Source of the DNA: Alphaproteobacteria bacterium
GTDB taxonomy: Bacteria > Pseudomonadota > Alphaproteobacteria > Rhizobiales > Xanthobacteraceae
DNA length: 8,832 nucleotides
Assembly (NCBI GenBank): GCA_005884745.1
Contig: VAZU01000008.1
Span: forward strand, 1-8,832
Direction of reading: 5' to 3'
Part shown: positions 1 through 6,801 of the stretch, one piece after another
Layout of the letters: the number at the start of each line of letters is the position of its first letter
How positions within the stretch are numbered: the stretch's first letter is position 1
Notes under the pieces: generated by a model
Seen by the model: only the letters and a program-made list of their open reading frames with translations
What the model was told of the DNA's origin: nothing
Database searches by the model: none
Translations under genes and position numbers: made by a program

Positions 1-650
1 CCGTCGATCCTGGTATGAACAAAATAGCTGATCAGGTCGTCGCGCGGGGAAACGCGGCGATCGGTCATTCGCTCGGAGAAATATGCGGTCATTTCCGCGC
101 TCGCGCGCGCGAGGGCCTGGTCATCGGTGATGCCGAGCTCCAGCACCTCGTGGATCCACTTGCGGAACTGCGCCCCGTCGGCTTCGGGAACGCCGAGCAT
201 ATGCGCGATGACCCGCACCGGAATCTCCTGCGCGTAGTCCACCGCCGCGTCGCAGCCCGGTTTTCCGGCGACACGGTCCAGCAGCTCGCGGCAGATGTCG
301 CGCGTCCTCAGCTCGTGGTGGCTGATCGCCTCCGGCGTGAACGCCGGGAGCAGCACCGTCTTGGCCGGCCGGTGATGGGGCGGATCGGAGGTGATCGGCG
401 GCGCCGGCTGCCGTGGCGGAGGGCTCTCGCGCACAACGATGCGTCGCGAGGAGAAATGCTCGGTATCGTAGGCGATGGCGCGAACGTCCTCGTAGCGGCT
501 GGGAAAATACACGCCGAGAAAGCGGTCGGTGTGCGCGATCGGGCAGCGCCGGCGCAACTCGTCCCAAATCGGATAGGGGTTCTCGATCCAGCGCGGGTCG
601 AGGTGATCGAAATCGCGTTCCCAATCGTTGACCGGCCGCCGCGCGCTCAT
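1..650 (-). CDS. Cytochrome P450, N-terminal part (runs off left edge)
   Basis: A heme-thiolate monooxygenase that would use electrons from the ferredoxin just upstream to oxidise a small organic substrate in the cytoplasm; the substrate cannot be told. The frame is open for 216 residues from the ATG at 650 to the window edge, about half of a usual 400-residue bacterial P450. The N-terminus reads like a soluble bacterial P450: DPRWIENPYPIWDELR (18-33), RYEDVRAIAYDTEHFSSR (52-69) and the helix-C region SDPPHHRPAKTVLLPAF (88-104), with the H/R pair expected to contact the heme propionates. EIPVRVIAHMLGVPEAD and the DDLISYF segment near the edge also match family pattern. The I-helix, ExxR and heme-Cys motifs lie outside the window, so activity cannot be judged. 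The start overlaps the ferredoxin stop in an ATGA arrangement, implying translational coupling. Confidence 0.93.
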   Translation of the reverse strand, partial: MSARRPVNDWERDFDHLDPRWIENPYPIWDELRRRCPIAHTDRFLGVYFPSRYEDVRAIAYDTEHFSSRRIVVRESPPPRQPAPPITSDPPHHRPAKTVLLPAFTPEAISHHELRTRDICRELLDRVAGKPGCDAAVDYAQEIPVRVIAHMLGVPEADGAQFRKWIHEVLELGITDDQALARASAEMTAYFSERMTDRRVSPRDDLISYFVHTRID

Positions 651-871
651 CCGTCCTGCTCCTCGATCACCTCGATGGCGAGCTCGGGGCAGTTCGCGCG
701 GGCAAGCCAAGCCTTGTCCTCGAGCCCGGCCGGCACGCTGCCGTCGCCGGTCTCCCGCGCGTTGCCCAGCTCGTCGAGGTCGAACAGCTCCGGCGCGAGC
801 GCGTTGCAGCGGGCATGTCCCTGACAACGCGCGCGATCGACCCGCACCTTGAGCCGGGTTTTTTGCGACAT
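647..871 (-). CDS. [3Fe-4S]-type ferredoxin, partner of the P450
   Basis: A 74-residue one-electron carrier, most likely feeding the adjacent cytochrome P450. The cluster ligands are visible: C16, H19 and C22 in the pattern CxxHxxC (CQGHARC), followed by PELFDLDELGNA and C61-P62 (NCPELAI). CxxHxxC...CP, with a non-Cys residue where a fourth ligand would sit in [4Fe-4S] proteins, is typical of small P450-associated [3Fe-4S] ferredoxins of actinobacteria and rhizobia. The frame is open further upstream, but the ATG at 871 is chosen because the protein then starts right before the fold (MSQKTRLKVRVDRARC) and GGAGG lies at 878-882 with a 6-base spacer. Its stop overlaps the P450 ATG (ATGA). No ferredoxin reductase is in the window. 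No clear promoter was read in 872-1091, which separates it from a divergent gene. Confidence 0.93.
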   Translation of the reverse strand: MSQKTRLKVRVDRARCQGHARCNALAPELFDLDELGNARETGDGSVPAGLEDKAWLARANCPELAIEVIEEQDG

Positions 872-1062
872 CGAGCGCCTCCGGGATCCGAGCCAGATGC
901 GTCCAGCCTCGGTCGAGCTCTCTGTGCCGAGGTTATCCTTAGGCCGGCCGGCAGGGCCGTAGCATTTCCGCCCGGGCCTTACAATCGGCGCGGAAGCGCG
1001 ACGGCAAGCTTTCGTCAACCATATCGGAATTTCGCCTACCCGTCGCGGGCCGTGCCGAGCTT

Positions 1063-1074
1063 GCCCCCGGGGGC
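1063..1074. repeat. 12-bp perfect GC palindrome
   Basis: GCCCCCGGGGGC is a perfect 12-bp palindrome in the divergent gap between the ferredoxin gene and the plus-strand secreted-protein gene, just ahead of the candidate GTG (1080) and ATG (1092) starts. It could be a regulator site or only a product of the high GC content. No -10/-35 pair could be placed convincingly around it. Confidence 0.3.
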
Positions 1075-1091
1075 CGCGCGTGAGAAAAGCA

Positions 1092-1784
1092 ATGCCGGAT
1101 TCGGCGGTTGGGCGGACCGGGCCGTCGTGCCGGCCGGCATCACCGACCGCGGACGGGGACGGGCTCTTGGGGAAGAAACTCGGGTCGTTCGTATTCGGCG
1201 CGCTCGCGTTCGCGCTGGTGGTTCCGGCGCCGCTCGGCGCAAGCGACCGTCACGAGGCGGGGGCACAATTATCGCTGCAGTCCGGGCCGGCCGCAAACAC
1301 GGGCCCACGCGCGTCGCAAACGAGGCCGGAAACGCAAGCCGCGCCGCTCAATGCGGTGCGGTATTTCGTCGAATTCCGGTCCCGGACCGGTTTTTACGGC
1401 CACACCTATGTGGTGTACGGCCAGCTCGACGGCCGCGGCAAGCGCACCGACGTGCATTACGCCGGGCTTTACCCCGAGGGCGGTCCGGTCGGGTTCATGC
1501 TCGGGCACGTGCTGCCGGTGCCGGCAACGGTGGATGCGGTCGAAGATGATCTGACCGATCCGGTAACCGAGGCGTATCTGCGGATCGTGACCGCCGAGGA
1601 ATTCGCGAAAATCACCGCCGCGATCGGCCGGCTCCGCGCCAACACGCAGCTGTGGAACGCGCTTCTGAACAATTGCAATGATTTCGCGGCGGAGCTGGCG
1701 CAGGAGCTCAGGCTGCGCACGCCGAGCACGCTGCTGATCCCGGAGCTGTTCGTCAGCGGATTGCGCGAGATGAACGGCTCGTGA
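1092..1784 (+). CDS. Secreted protein of unknown function with His and NNCND motifs
   Basis: I do not recognise a named family. A signal peptide is visible: basic GKKLG at 27-31, a hydrophobic stretch to about 47, and a likely cleavage after PLGA (residue 50), so export to the periplasm is expected. A low-complexity linker (about 51-85) precedes the domain, which has YFVEFRSRTGFYGHTYVVYG (91-110, H104), HYAGLYPEGG (from 122), DDLTDP, an alpha-helical stretch and NNCNDFAAELAQ (C195). The order His, then Asn-Cys-Asn, recalls circularly permuted papain-like (LRAT/PPPDE-type) hydrolases; this is a pattern-based inference. Start is uncertain: GTG 1080 and ATG 1092 give a long pre-signal tail, while TTG 1167 would put the signal peptide at the very N-terminus and may be the true start. 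It converges with the DHA2 gene 35 bases downstream. Confidence 0.8.
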   Translation: MPDSAVGRTGPSCRPASPTADGDGLLGKKLGSFVFGALAFALVVPAPLGASDRHEAGAQLSLQSGPAANTGPRASQTRPETQAAPLNAVRYFVEFRSRTGFYGHTYVVYGQLDGRGKRTDVHYAGLYPEGGPVGFMLGHVLPVPATVDAVEDDLTDPVTEAYLRIVTAEEFAKITAAIGRLRANTQLWNALLNNCNDFAAELAQELRLRTPSTLLIPELFVSGLREMNGS

Positions 1785-1819
1785 CGGCTGCGCTGCGCTC
1801 GAGTTGAACCAGCCCGAAG

Positions 1820-3316
1820 CTATTCCGCGGCGATCGGAGTGCTCGCGCTCGGCTGTCGGCCGCGCAACGGCCGCTCCTCCATGAGCAGCAGGCAGACGAG
1901 CCCGACCGCGAGGCAACACGCGGCCGCCGCGAACACCCAGCGGAACACCCCGCCGAGCCCGGCTCCGGCATTGCCCAGCTCACCGGCCAGCGTTTCCAGC
2001 GTGACTCTCGGCTTGCCCTGGGTCGCGCTCCCGCCCAGCACGATCGCGGCGAACACCGAGACCATCAGCGCTCCGCCCAGGGAGCGGAAAAAGTTCATGA
2101 CGCCGGTGGCGGTGCCGAGCTGATGCGGCAGCACCGCATTCTGCACCGAGACCGTGGTCACCGGAAACAGCGTGCCCATGCCGATGCCGACCATCCCCAG
2201 CAAGGTGCAGATCGCCGCGAGCGGTAGCGCCGTCGGCGCCGCGGCCATTGCCGCAAGCGCGGCGATCGCCAGCCCGAGGCCGACCATCGGCATTCGCTTG
2301 TAGTGGCGCATGTGCACCATGGCGCGACCCGCGGCGGTCGAGGCCACGAGGGTTCCGGCGAGCTGCGGGATCAACGCCAGGCCGGATTCGCTCGCGCTCA
2401 GCCCGAGCACCACTTCGAAATAGAGCGGCACGAAGATGGTCAAGCCGATCATCGTGCCGAACACGCAACTGACCGACGCCGTGCCGATACCGACCACCCG
2501 GTTCAACAGCACCGGCAGCGGCAGGAACGGCTCCCGCGCGGTCATCAGGCGGACGACGAACATGAGCCAGAACGCGGCCGATGCCGCGAGCAGGCCGACG
2601 ATGCGAGGCGAGAACCACGGATAGCGCGTGCCGCCCCAGGTCAGCGCCAGCAGCAGCGCGGTGGTTGCCGCGACCATCAGCACCGCGCCGGCAAGATCGA
2701 GGCGATGCCGCCGCTCGTAGCGCGGCAGGCGCTTGAGCACGCTGTTGGTCATGAGAAACGCCAGCAGCCCGAGCGGCAGGTTGATCCAGAAGATCAGCGA
2801 CCAGTGCAGGTGCTCGGCGAAGAAGCCGCCCAGCACCGGGCCGCCGATGCTCGAGGAAGCGAACACCACGCCGATATAGCCTTGATAGCGGCCGCGCTCG
2901 ATCGGCGGGACCACGTCGGCGATGATGGTTTGCGCCAGCGACAGCAGCCCGCCCCCGCCGAGCCCCTGGAGCCCGCGCGCAACGATCAGCACCGCCATGC
3001 TCGGCGCCAGCGCGCAGGCGATCGACCCGAGCGCGAACACGCCGATGGCGACCAGCAGCATCGTGCGCCGGCCGTGAATGTCGCTGAGCTTCCCGTACAG
3101 CGGCGTGACGGCCGTGGCGGTCAGCAGATAGGCGGTGACCACCCAGGAGAGGTCCTCGACGTTGCCGAGGTCGCGCCCGATGGTCGGCAGCGCGGTGGCG
3201 ACGATGGTCTGATCGAGCGCGCCGAGCAGCATCGCCAGCAGGATGCCGAGCACGATCGTGCGCACGGCGGCGTGATCGAGCGGCATTTGCGGGGCGACCA
3301 CGGGGCGGGAATTCAT
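1820..3316 (-). CDS. MFS drug/H+ antiporter, DHA2 (EmrB/QacA-like, 14 TM)
   Basis: A 498-residue inner-membrane efflux protein of the DHA2 family, which exports drugs or toxic organic compounds in exchange for protons. Family motifs are in order: LDQTIVATALPTIGRDLG (34-51, motif D1), the loop 2-3 motif GKLSDIHGRR (75-84), ARGLQGLGGGG (113-123, motif B) and the antiporter motif GGPVLGGFF (158-166, motif C). Length and the many hydrophobic stretches fit 14 membrane helices. The second half is complete (SLGGALMVSVFAAIVL, FFRSLGG) and the tail after the last helix is short and charged. The ATG at 3316 has no good Shine-Dalgarno (only GAG touching the start); an in-frame ATG at 3286 is not better. 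No membrane-fusion partner of the EmrA type and no linked regulator is seen. The substrate cannot be predicted. Confidence 0.92.
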   Translation of the reverse strand: MNSRPVVAPQMPLDHAAVRTIVLGILLAMLLGALDQTIVATALPTIGRDLGNVEDLSWVVTAYLLTATAVTPLYGKLSDIHGRRTMLLVAIGVFALGSIACALAPSMAVLIVARGLQGLGGGGLLSLAQTIIADVVPPIERGRYQGYIGVVFASSSIGGPVLGGFFAEHLHWSLIFWINLPLGLLAFLMTNSVLKRLPRYERRHRLDLAGAVLMVAATTALLLALTWGGTRYPWFSPRIVGLLAASAAFWLMFVVRLMTAREPFLPLPVLLNRVVGIGTASVSCVFGTMIGLTIFVPLYFEVVLGLSASESGLALIPQLAGTLVASTAAGRAMVHMRHYKRMPMVGLGLAIAALAAMAAAPTALPLAAICTLLGMVGIGMGTLFPVTTVSVQNAVLPHQLGTATGVMNFFRSLGGALMVSVFAAIVLGGSATQGKPRVTLETLAGELGNAGAGLGGVFRWVFAAAACCLAVGLVCLLLMEERPLRGRQPSASTPIAAE

Positions 3317-3554
3317 CTCGAAACGCGCATGGGCAAGGCTTTGCGGATGACCGGATCTGGATCGGCGAATGGTTCGGCGTGCGAAGTCTTAGAGATCGGC
3401 TTGCAGCGCGGCAATTTCAACGCGGATTGCCGCAGGCCAGCCATGAGCGAGCGTGGACGCTCGGATCACGGCCGCGCCGACGGCCACGCTGACGGCCTCA
3501 TGGCCGGGACGAGACGATGATGCTGCCGCCCGCGCCGGGGCAGGGCGTATCGGG
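3317..3554. other. Intergenic, possible decayed coding remnant
   Basis: These 238 bases separate two minus-strand MFS genes. On the minus strand one frame stays open from inside the upstream gene to a TAA at 3389; the part outside the gene would encode about 55 residues ending in GWPAAIRVEIAALQADL, which reads more like real protein than the rest of the gap. No start codon with a Shine-Dalgarno is present there, so it could be the C-terminal remnant of a lost gene or chance in GC-rich DNA. No promoter or terminator was recognised. Confidence 0.25.
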
Positions 3555-4919
3555 TCACATCGCGGCCACCGCGGACGGCCCTTGATGCTTGGCGATTTTC
3601 GGCAATCGCCCCATCGCGAGCACGGCACAACCGGCGATCAGCACCGGGACCGCTCCGGCGAAGAAGATGGTCGGGATGTGCCATTGCAGCGAGAGCATCA
3701 TGCCGCCCAGCAGCGGCCCGATGATGGAGCCGACGCGGCCGATGCCGAGCGCCCAGCCGACCCCGGTCGAGCGGATGAAGGTCGGGTAGAACGTCGCGGT
3801 GAGCGCATTGGCGCCGATCTGGGCTCCGACCACGCAGAAGCCCGCGCCGAACACCGCCGGAATGACGAGCTCGATCGTCGAACCGGCTTGCCCGATGGCC
3901 GCGATGAGGATGGCGGCGGCGAAATACGCGCCCGCCAGCACCCGATACGGACCGAAACGCTCGATCAGAACCGCGAGCACCAGCGTGCCGACGATGCCGC
4001 CGACCTGGAACAATGCCGTGGCGATGACCGCGAGCCGCACCGAAACTCCGGTGTTGTTGATGACGGTCGGCAGCCAGGTGGCGCAGAAATAGATCACCAG
4101 CAGATTGGTGAAGAACATCACCCAGATCAGGACGGTGGCTAGCGCGCGTCCCTCGGTGAACAGGTGCTCGACCGGGAATCCCTCCGGGTGTTCCTCCGGC
4201 GCGATGAACCGGGTGCCGGGCGCGAACCGCAGGGCCGGGTTGATGGCTCTGATGAGCCTGGCCACGTACTCGTTCCGGGTCCCCTTCAGGGCCAGCAGCC
4301 GGATCGATTCCGGCAACCAGAAAATCAGCACCGGCGCCAGCAGCAGCGGAAAAATGCCGCCGAGCCAGAACACGCTCTGCCAGCCGTAGGAGGGCACGAG
4401 CTGCGCCGCGATGGCCCCGCCGACCGCCGAGCCCAGCGAAAACCCGATGAACATCACCATGATCATGGTGGCGCGGCTGCGCTGCGGCGCGTATTCGCAC
4501 GTCAGCGCGATCGGGTTGGGCATGGCGCCGCCGAGCCCCAGGCCGGTGACGAAGCGCCAGACCAGGAGGCTCGTCGTCGATTCCGCGGTGACGGTGAGCA
4601 GCGAGGTGACGCCGAACCACAGCGTGCAGAAGATGATGACCGGCTTGCGCCCGATCCGGTCGGCAAGCGGACTGAACGCCAGCGCGCCGAGCATGAGCCC
4701 GAACAGGCCGGCGGCAAACACGGGGCCCAGCTCTCCGGGCTTCAGGCTCCAGGCCTTGCTCAGCGTCGGCGCCACATAGCCGATCGCCTGGGCGTCGAAG
4801 CCGTCCATGAACACCACCGCGGCGCACAGGACGGCGACGCGGATCTGGAACGTGCCGATCTTCTGCGCATCGATCAGCGCCGGAACGTTCACCTGTGGCG
4901 CGTCGGCGGGCGTGGTCAT
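3555..4919 (-). CDS. MFS transporter, aromatic acid:H+ symporter (AAHS) type
   Basis: A 454-residue, 12-helix inner-membrane carrier of the AAHS family (relatives: PcaK, BenK, MhpT), expected to take up an aromatic or related carboxylate with a proton. Evidence: the first helix carries FMDGFDAQAIGYVAP (38-51) with the DGFD signature of the family; loop 2-3 has GALAFSPLADRIGRK (78-92); helix 4 has RFVTGLGLGGAMPN (122-135). A hydrophilic loop (about 215-250) divides the two halves, and the second half repeats the loop motif weakly (LIERFGPYR). The frame opens further upstream to 4985, but the ATG at 4919 is chosen because GGGGGAG sits at 4925-4931 with a 5-base spacer and the protein then begins as family members do. 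The aromatic catabolic genes usually next to such carriers are absent, so the substrate is unknown. Confidence 0.92.
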   Translation of the reverse strand: MTTPADAPQVNVPALIDAQKIGTFQIRVAVLCAAVVFMDGFDAQAIGYVAPTLSKAWSLKPGELGPVFAAGLFGLMLGALAFSPLADRIGRKPVIIFCTLWFGVTSLLTVTAESTTSLLVWRFVTGLGLGGAMPNPIALTCEYAPQRSRATMIMVMFIGFSLGSAVGGAIAAQLVPSYGWQSVFWLGGIFPLLLAPVLIFWLPESIRLLALKGTRNEYVARLIRAINPALRFAPGTRFIAPEEHPEGFPVEHLFTEGRALATVLIWVMFFTNLLVIYFCATWLPTVINNTGVSVRLAVIATALFQVGGIVGTLVLAVLIERFGPYRVLAGAYFAAAILIAAIGQAGSTIELVIPAVFGAGFCVVGAQIGANALTATFYPTFIRSTGVGWALGIGRVGSIIGPLLGGMMLSLQWHIPTIFFAGAVPVLIAGCAVLAMGRLPKIAKHQGPSAVAAM

Positions 4920-4924
4920 GGCGT

Positions 4925-4931
4925 CTCCCCC
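4925..4931 (-). promoter_or_regulatory. Shine-Dalgarno deciding the AAHS carrier start
   Basis: GGGGGAG read on the minus strand, five bases before the ATG at 4919. It favours this start over the longer frame that opens at 4985. Confidence 0.7.
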
Positions 4932-4943
4932 GGTCGCGTTCTG

Positions 4944-4953
4944 TTTCCGGAAA
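4944..4953. repeat. Short palindrome TTTCCGGAAA upstream of AAHS gene
   Basis: A perfect 10-bp palindrome in the leader of the aromatic-acid carrier gene, about 25 bases before its ATG and next to an AT-richer patch (TAAGATA on the minus strand) that could contain a -10 element. It may be a regulator site; no family was assigned. Confidence 0.3.
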
Positions 4954-5033
4954 TATCTTAGCAGGGAGCGGGGGACAGACGACATGCCGGCGCGACGGTG
5001 GGCTGGGTCCCGTGCTCTTGGTCTCGATCCGAT

Positions 5034-5693
5034 CTATGCCGCGGGCACGGCAATGCCCACGGGGCAGCTCACGCCGGTGCCGCCGAGCCCGCAATAGCCC
5101 ATCGGGTTCTTGGCGAGATATTGCTGATGATAATCCTCGGCGAAATACAACGGCGGCGCGTCGCAGATCTCGGTGGTGACCGGTCCGTAGCCTTTGGCCC
5201 GGAGCGCCTTGGTGTAGGCGGCTTTCGAAGCCTCCGCGGCGGCGCGCTGCGCCGGATCGAACGTGTAGATCGCGGAACGATATTGCGTGCCGACGTCGTT
5301 GCCCTGGCGCATGCCCTGGGTCGGGTCGTGGTTTTCCCAAAACGTGTTGAGCAGGCGCTCGTACGGGATCCGGCTCGGGTCGAAGATCACGAGCACGACC
5401 TCGTTGTGCCCGGTCCGCCCGCTGCAGACTTCTTCATAGGTCGGATTGGGCGTGAGGCCGCCGGCATAGCCGACCGCGGTCACGAAAATACCCTCGCCGA
5501 GCTCCCAGAACTTGCGCTCGGCGCCCCAAAAGCAGCCCATGCCGAACAGCGCATGGGCGAAGCCTTGCGGGTAGGGGCCCTGGAGCGGCCGGCCGAGGAC
5601 GAAATGGCGTTCCGCAGTGGGAATGGGCGTCGAGCGGCCGGGAAGCGCCTCCTCCGCGCTCGGCATTTCCAGCTTCTTCTTGAACCCGAACAT
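5034..5693 (-). CDS. msrA: Peptide-methionine (S)-S-oxide reductase MsrA
   Basis: Reduces the S-epimer of methionine sulfoxide in oxidised proteins back to methionine, with thioredoxin as usual reductant; cytoplasmic. The 219-residue protein has the active-site motif GCFWG with the nucleophile at C54, then AERKFWELG, VTAVGYAGG, NPTYEEVCSGRTGHNE, FWENHDPTQGMRQGNDVGTQYRS and EDYHQQYLAKNP, all diagnostic of MsrA. C201 and C210 in YCGLGGTGVSCP are the expected recycling cysteines. The N-terminal 40 residues (PGRSTPIPTAERHFVLGRPL) form the extension seen in longer MsrA proteins. The ATG at 5693 is preceded by AGAGGAG (5700-5706, spacer 6); the frame extends upstream but without family similarity. 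A CTATAT -10-like hexamer lies on the minus strand at 5750-5755 without a clear -35. It stands alone: no msrB is in the window. Confidence 0.97.
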   Translation of the reverse strand: MFGFKKKLEMPSAEEALPGRSTPIPTAERHFVLGRPLQGPYPQGFAHALFGMGCFWGAERKFWELGEGIFVTAVGYAGGLTPNPTYEEVCSGRTGHNEVVLVIFDPSRIPYERLLNTFWENHDPTQGMRQGNDVGTQYRSAIYTFDPAQRAAAEASKAAYTKALRAKGYGPVTTEICDAPPLYFAEDYHQQYLAKNPMGYCGLGGTGVSCPVGIAVPAA

Positions 5694-5699
5694 GACGGT

Positions 5700-5706
5700 C
5701 TCCTCT
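5700..5706 (-). promoter_or_regulatory. Shine-Dalgarno deciding the msrA start
   Basis: AGAGGAG on the minus strand with a 6-base spacer to the ATG at 5693. It rules against the upstream in-frame ATG near 5783, which would add 30 residues unlike MsrA. Confidence 0.75.
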
Positions 5707-5851
5707 TGCGGCCCGCGCCGCCAAGCACACCCGATATCGAGCCCACCCAATATAGTGTCGGGCCGGGGTCTCCGCGGCATCAAAACGGCGGGTAGCCGCG
5801 GTCACGAAGCGGCGAGCGGCGTTTCCGTGCGGGCGCAAGGGCCGGCGCGGC

Positions 5852-6175
5852 TCAATCGCGCCCATAGCCGATCAGCGGTTTCCTCTTGCGCCCGAGCAGG
5901 ATCAGGATCGACCCGATCACGCCGAGCACCAGCCAGGTCGGCTGCTCCAGCACCGTCTGGATCACCGGGTTCCACAGCCATACGGCGACATGGCGCTCGA
6001 TCGCGGGCTGGATGAGCTGCAGCGAATTGGGGTTGATGTCGTACCAGTCTTTGCCGAGCGCGGTGAAGAACAGCCCATTCGCGGCCGCGATGACCTTGGT
6101 CCCGTCGCGCACCAACGCGATGAACGCCGCCGCGAGGATCCACAGGCCGAGAAAACGCAGCAAGAAGCGGATCAT
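5852..6175 (-). CDS. Small two-TM membrane protein, unknown function
   Basis: A 107-residue protein with two clear hydrophobic segments, about 3-23 (RFLLRFLGLWILAAAFIALV) and 79-95 (PTWLVLGVIGSILILLG), separated by a polar, Trp/Asn-containing stretch (GKDWYDINPNSLQLIQPAIERHVAVWLWNPVIQ region) that probably faces one side of the inner membrane. The tail RKRKPLIGYGRD is basic, suggesting a cytoplasmic C-terminus. The sequence looks like a conserved hypothetical protein of Rhizobiales; no function is known to me. The ATG at 6175 is preceded by GGAATCAAGG on the minus strand, an imperfect ribosome site. It lies 158 bases upstream of msrA in the same direction, so co-transcription is possible but not shown. 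Confidence 0.82.
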   Translation of the reverse strand: MIRFLLRFLGLWILAAAFIALVRDGTKVIAAANGLFFTALGKDWYDINPNSLQLIQPAIERHVAVWLWNPVIQTVLEQPTWLVLGVIGSILILLGRKRKPLIGYGRD

Positions 6176-6440
6176 GCCTTGATTCCGTCGACCCCGGCGC
6201 GCCTCGATCTGCTCTGCCGGTCGTGTCCCCGGCCGAACGTCGGGCCGCGCGACCGCCCGCAGGAGAGCTCTGCGGGTCGATTACTCCGGCCGGTGCCGCG
6301 GTTCAACAGGGATCGGGACCAGCGCCCGGCAGGGGCGATCACCGGCCGGTGGCTGCGCTGCTTGTCCGCCGCCGTCCTTCCTTCCGGGCGCCCGGCCTCC
6401 TACATCACCGGGCGGCTCGCGGGCGGCCCGCAGCACGAGA
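6176..6440. other. Gene-free stretch with inverted repeats before tRNA-Ser
   Basis: Together with the tRNA promoter this makes about 307 bases without a supported gene between the two-TM protein and tRNA-Ser. Plus-strand frames are open but have no family-like sequence or ribosome site. It holds two inverted repeats: CCCGCAG/CTGCGGG (6256-6262 and 6270-6276, 7-base loop) and CCGGCCGGTG/CACCGGCCGG (6286-6295 and 6340-6349). Promoters of the divergent small gene presumably lie here but were not resolved. Confidence 0.4.
6286..6349. repeat. 10-bp perfect inverted repeat
   Basis: CCGGCCGGTG at 6286-6295 and CACCGGCCGG at 6340-6349 are exact reverse complements 44 bases apart. Each arm is itself largely palindromic (CCGGCCGG), so two spaced operator-like sites are as likely as one stem. 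High GC content makes chance occurrence possible. Confidence 0.4.
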
Positions 6441-6468
6441 TTGTCCCGCCCGCGACCGCCGCTATAGT
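6441..6468 (+). promoter_or_regulatory. Sigma70-type promoter of tRNA-Ser
   Basis: TTGTCC (6441-6446) and TATAGT (6463-6468) are separated by 16 bases, close to the alphaproteobacterial housekeeping consensus. Transcription would start about 6475, eight bases before the mature tRNA 5' end, as expected for a single tRNA gene. Confidence 0.65.
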
Positions 6469-6482
6469 GCCGGCTTCGATCC

Positions 6483-6572
6483 GGAGGGGTGGCCGAGCGG
6501 CTGAAGGCGCACGCTTGGAAAGCGTGTATACGGGAAACCGTATCGAGGGTTCGAATCCCTCTCCCTCCGCCA
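6483..6572 (+). tRNA. tRNA-Ser (anticodon GGA)
   Basis: A complete class II tRNA of 90 bases including an encoded CCA (6570-6572). Acceptor arm GGAGGGG pairs with TCCCTCC (last pair G-T), discriminator base G as in serine tRNAs. The anticodon stem-loop is CACGC-TTGGAAA-GCGTG with anticodon GGA at 6517-6519, decoding UCC and UCU. The long variable arm TATACGG-GAAA-CCGTATC is typical of tRNA-Ser, and the T arm is GAGGG-TTCGAAT-CCCTC. Nothing is broken. A sigma70-type promoter sits directly upstream. No second copy of its 3' end was seen in the window, so there is no direct sign of an attachment-site duplication. Confidence 0.98.
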
Positions 6573-6757
6573 GCCAGTCTGGTATTTGCGCGAAAAAATT
6601 CGACGCCGTCGAGCGATTCCAGCCATCACCGCCTGAACCGGCATGGGGAGCAACCCTTAGGCAGGGCAGAGGACCTAGCCGAAACGGAAATGACGATCAG
6701 GGACTGCGCCGATGCGTGCGCGCAAAACTGGCAACGATCAGGAACTTAGCTGTTGAC

Positions 6758-6775
6758 GTGTGACCTAGGTCACAC
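6758..6775. promoter_or_regulatory. 18-bp perfect palindrome, CRP-like TGTGA-N6-TCACA
   Basis: GTGTGACCTAGGTCACAC is an exact 18-bp palindrome. Its core TGTGACCTAGGTCACA fits the TGTGA-N6-TCACA pattern bound by CRP-family regulators; GntR-type or other dimeric regulators are alternatives. It directly overlaps a TTGACG hexamer (6753-6758) that could be a -35, but no -10 lies at the proper distance. No gene starts close downstream on the plus strand, so the controlled transcript would be the hairpin segment at 6802-6880 or something not recognised. Confidence 0.6.
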
Positions 6776-6801
6776 CCCGCCGGGCTCAATAAGCTTCAGA
6801 A

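Noticed and set aside
15..824. Long plus-strand open frame opposite the P450 and ferredoxin genes
   Set aside because: It is antisense to two well-supported genes, is rich in Arg/Ala/Pro without family pattern, and is explained by high GC at third codon positions.
2303..3520. 405-residue plus-strand open frame opposite the DHA2 transporter
   Set aside because: Composition is dominated by Arg, Gln, His, Asp and Ala (the antisense of hydrophobic helices); no domain pattern and the minus strand is clearly the gene.
3466..5340. 624-residue minus-strand open frame overlapping the AAHS carrier and msrA
   Set aside because: It is a shifted frame of both genes, Arg-rich and without family similarity; the in-frame genes show all expected motifs.
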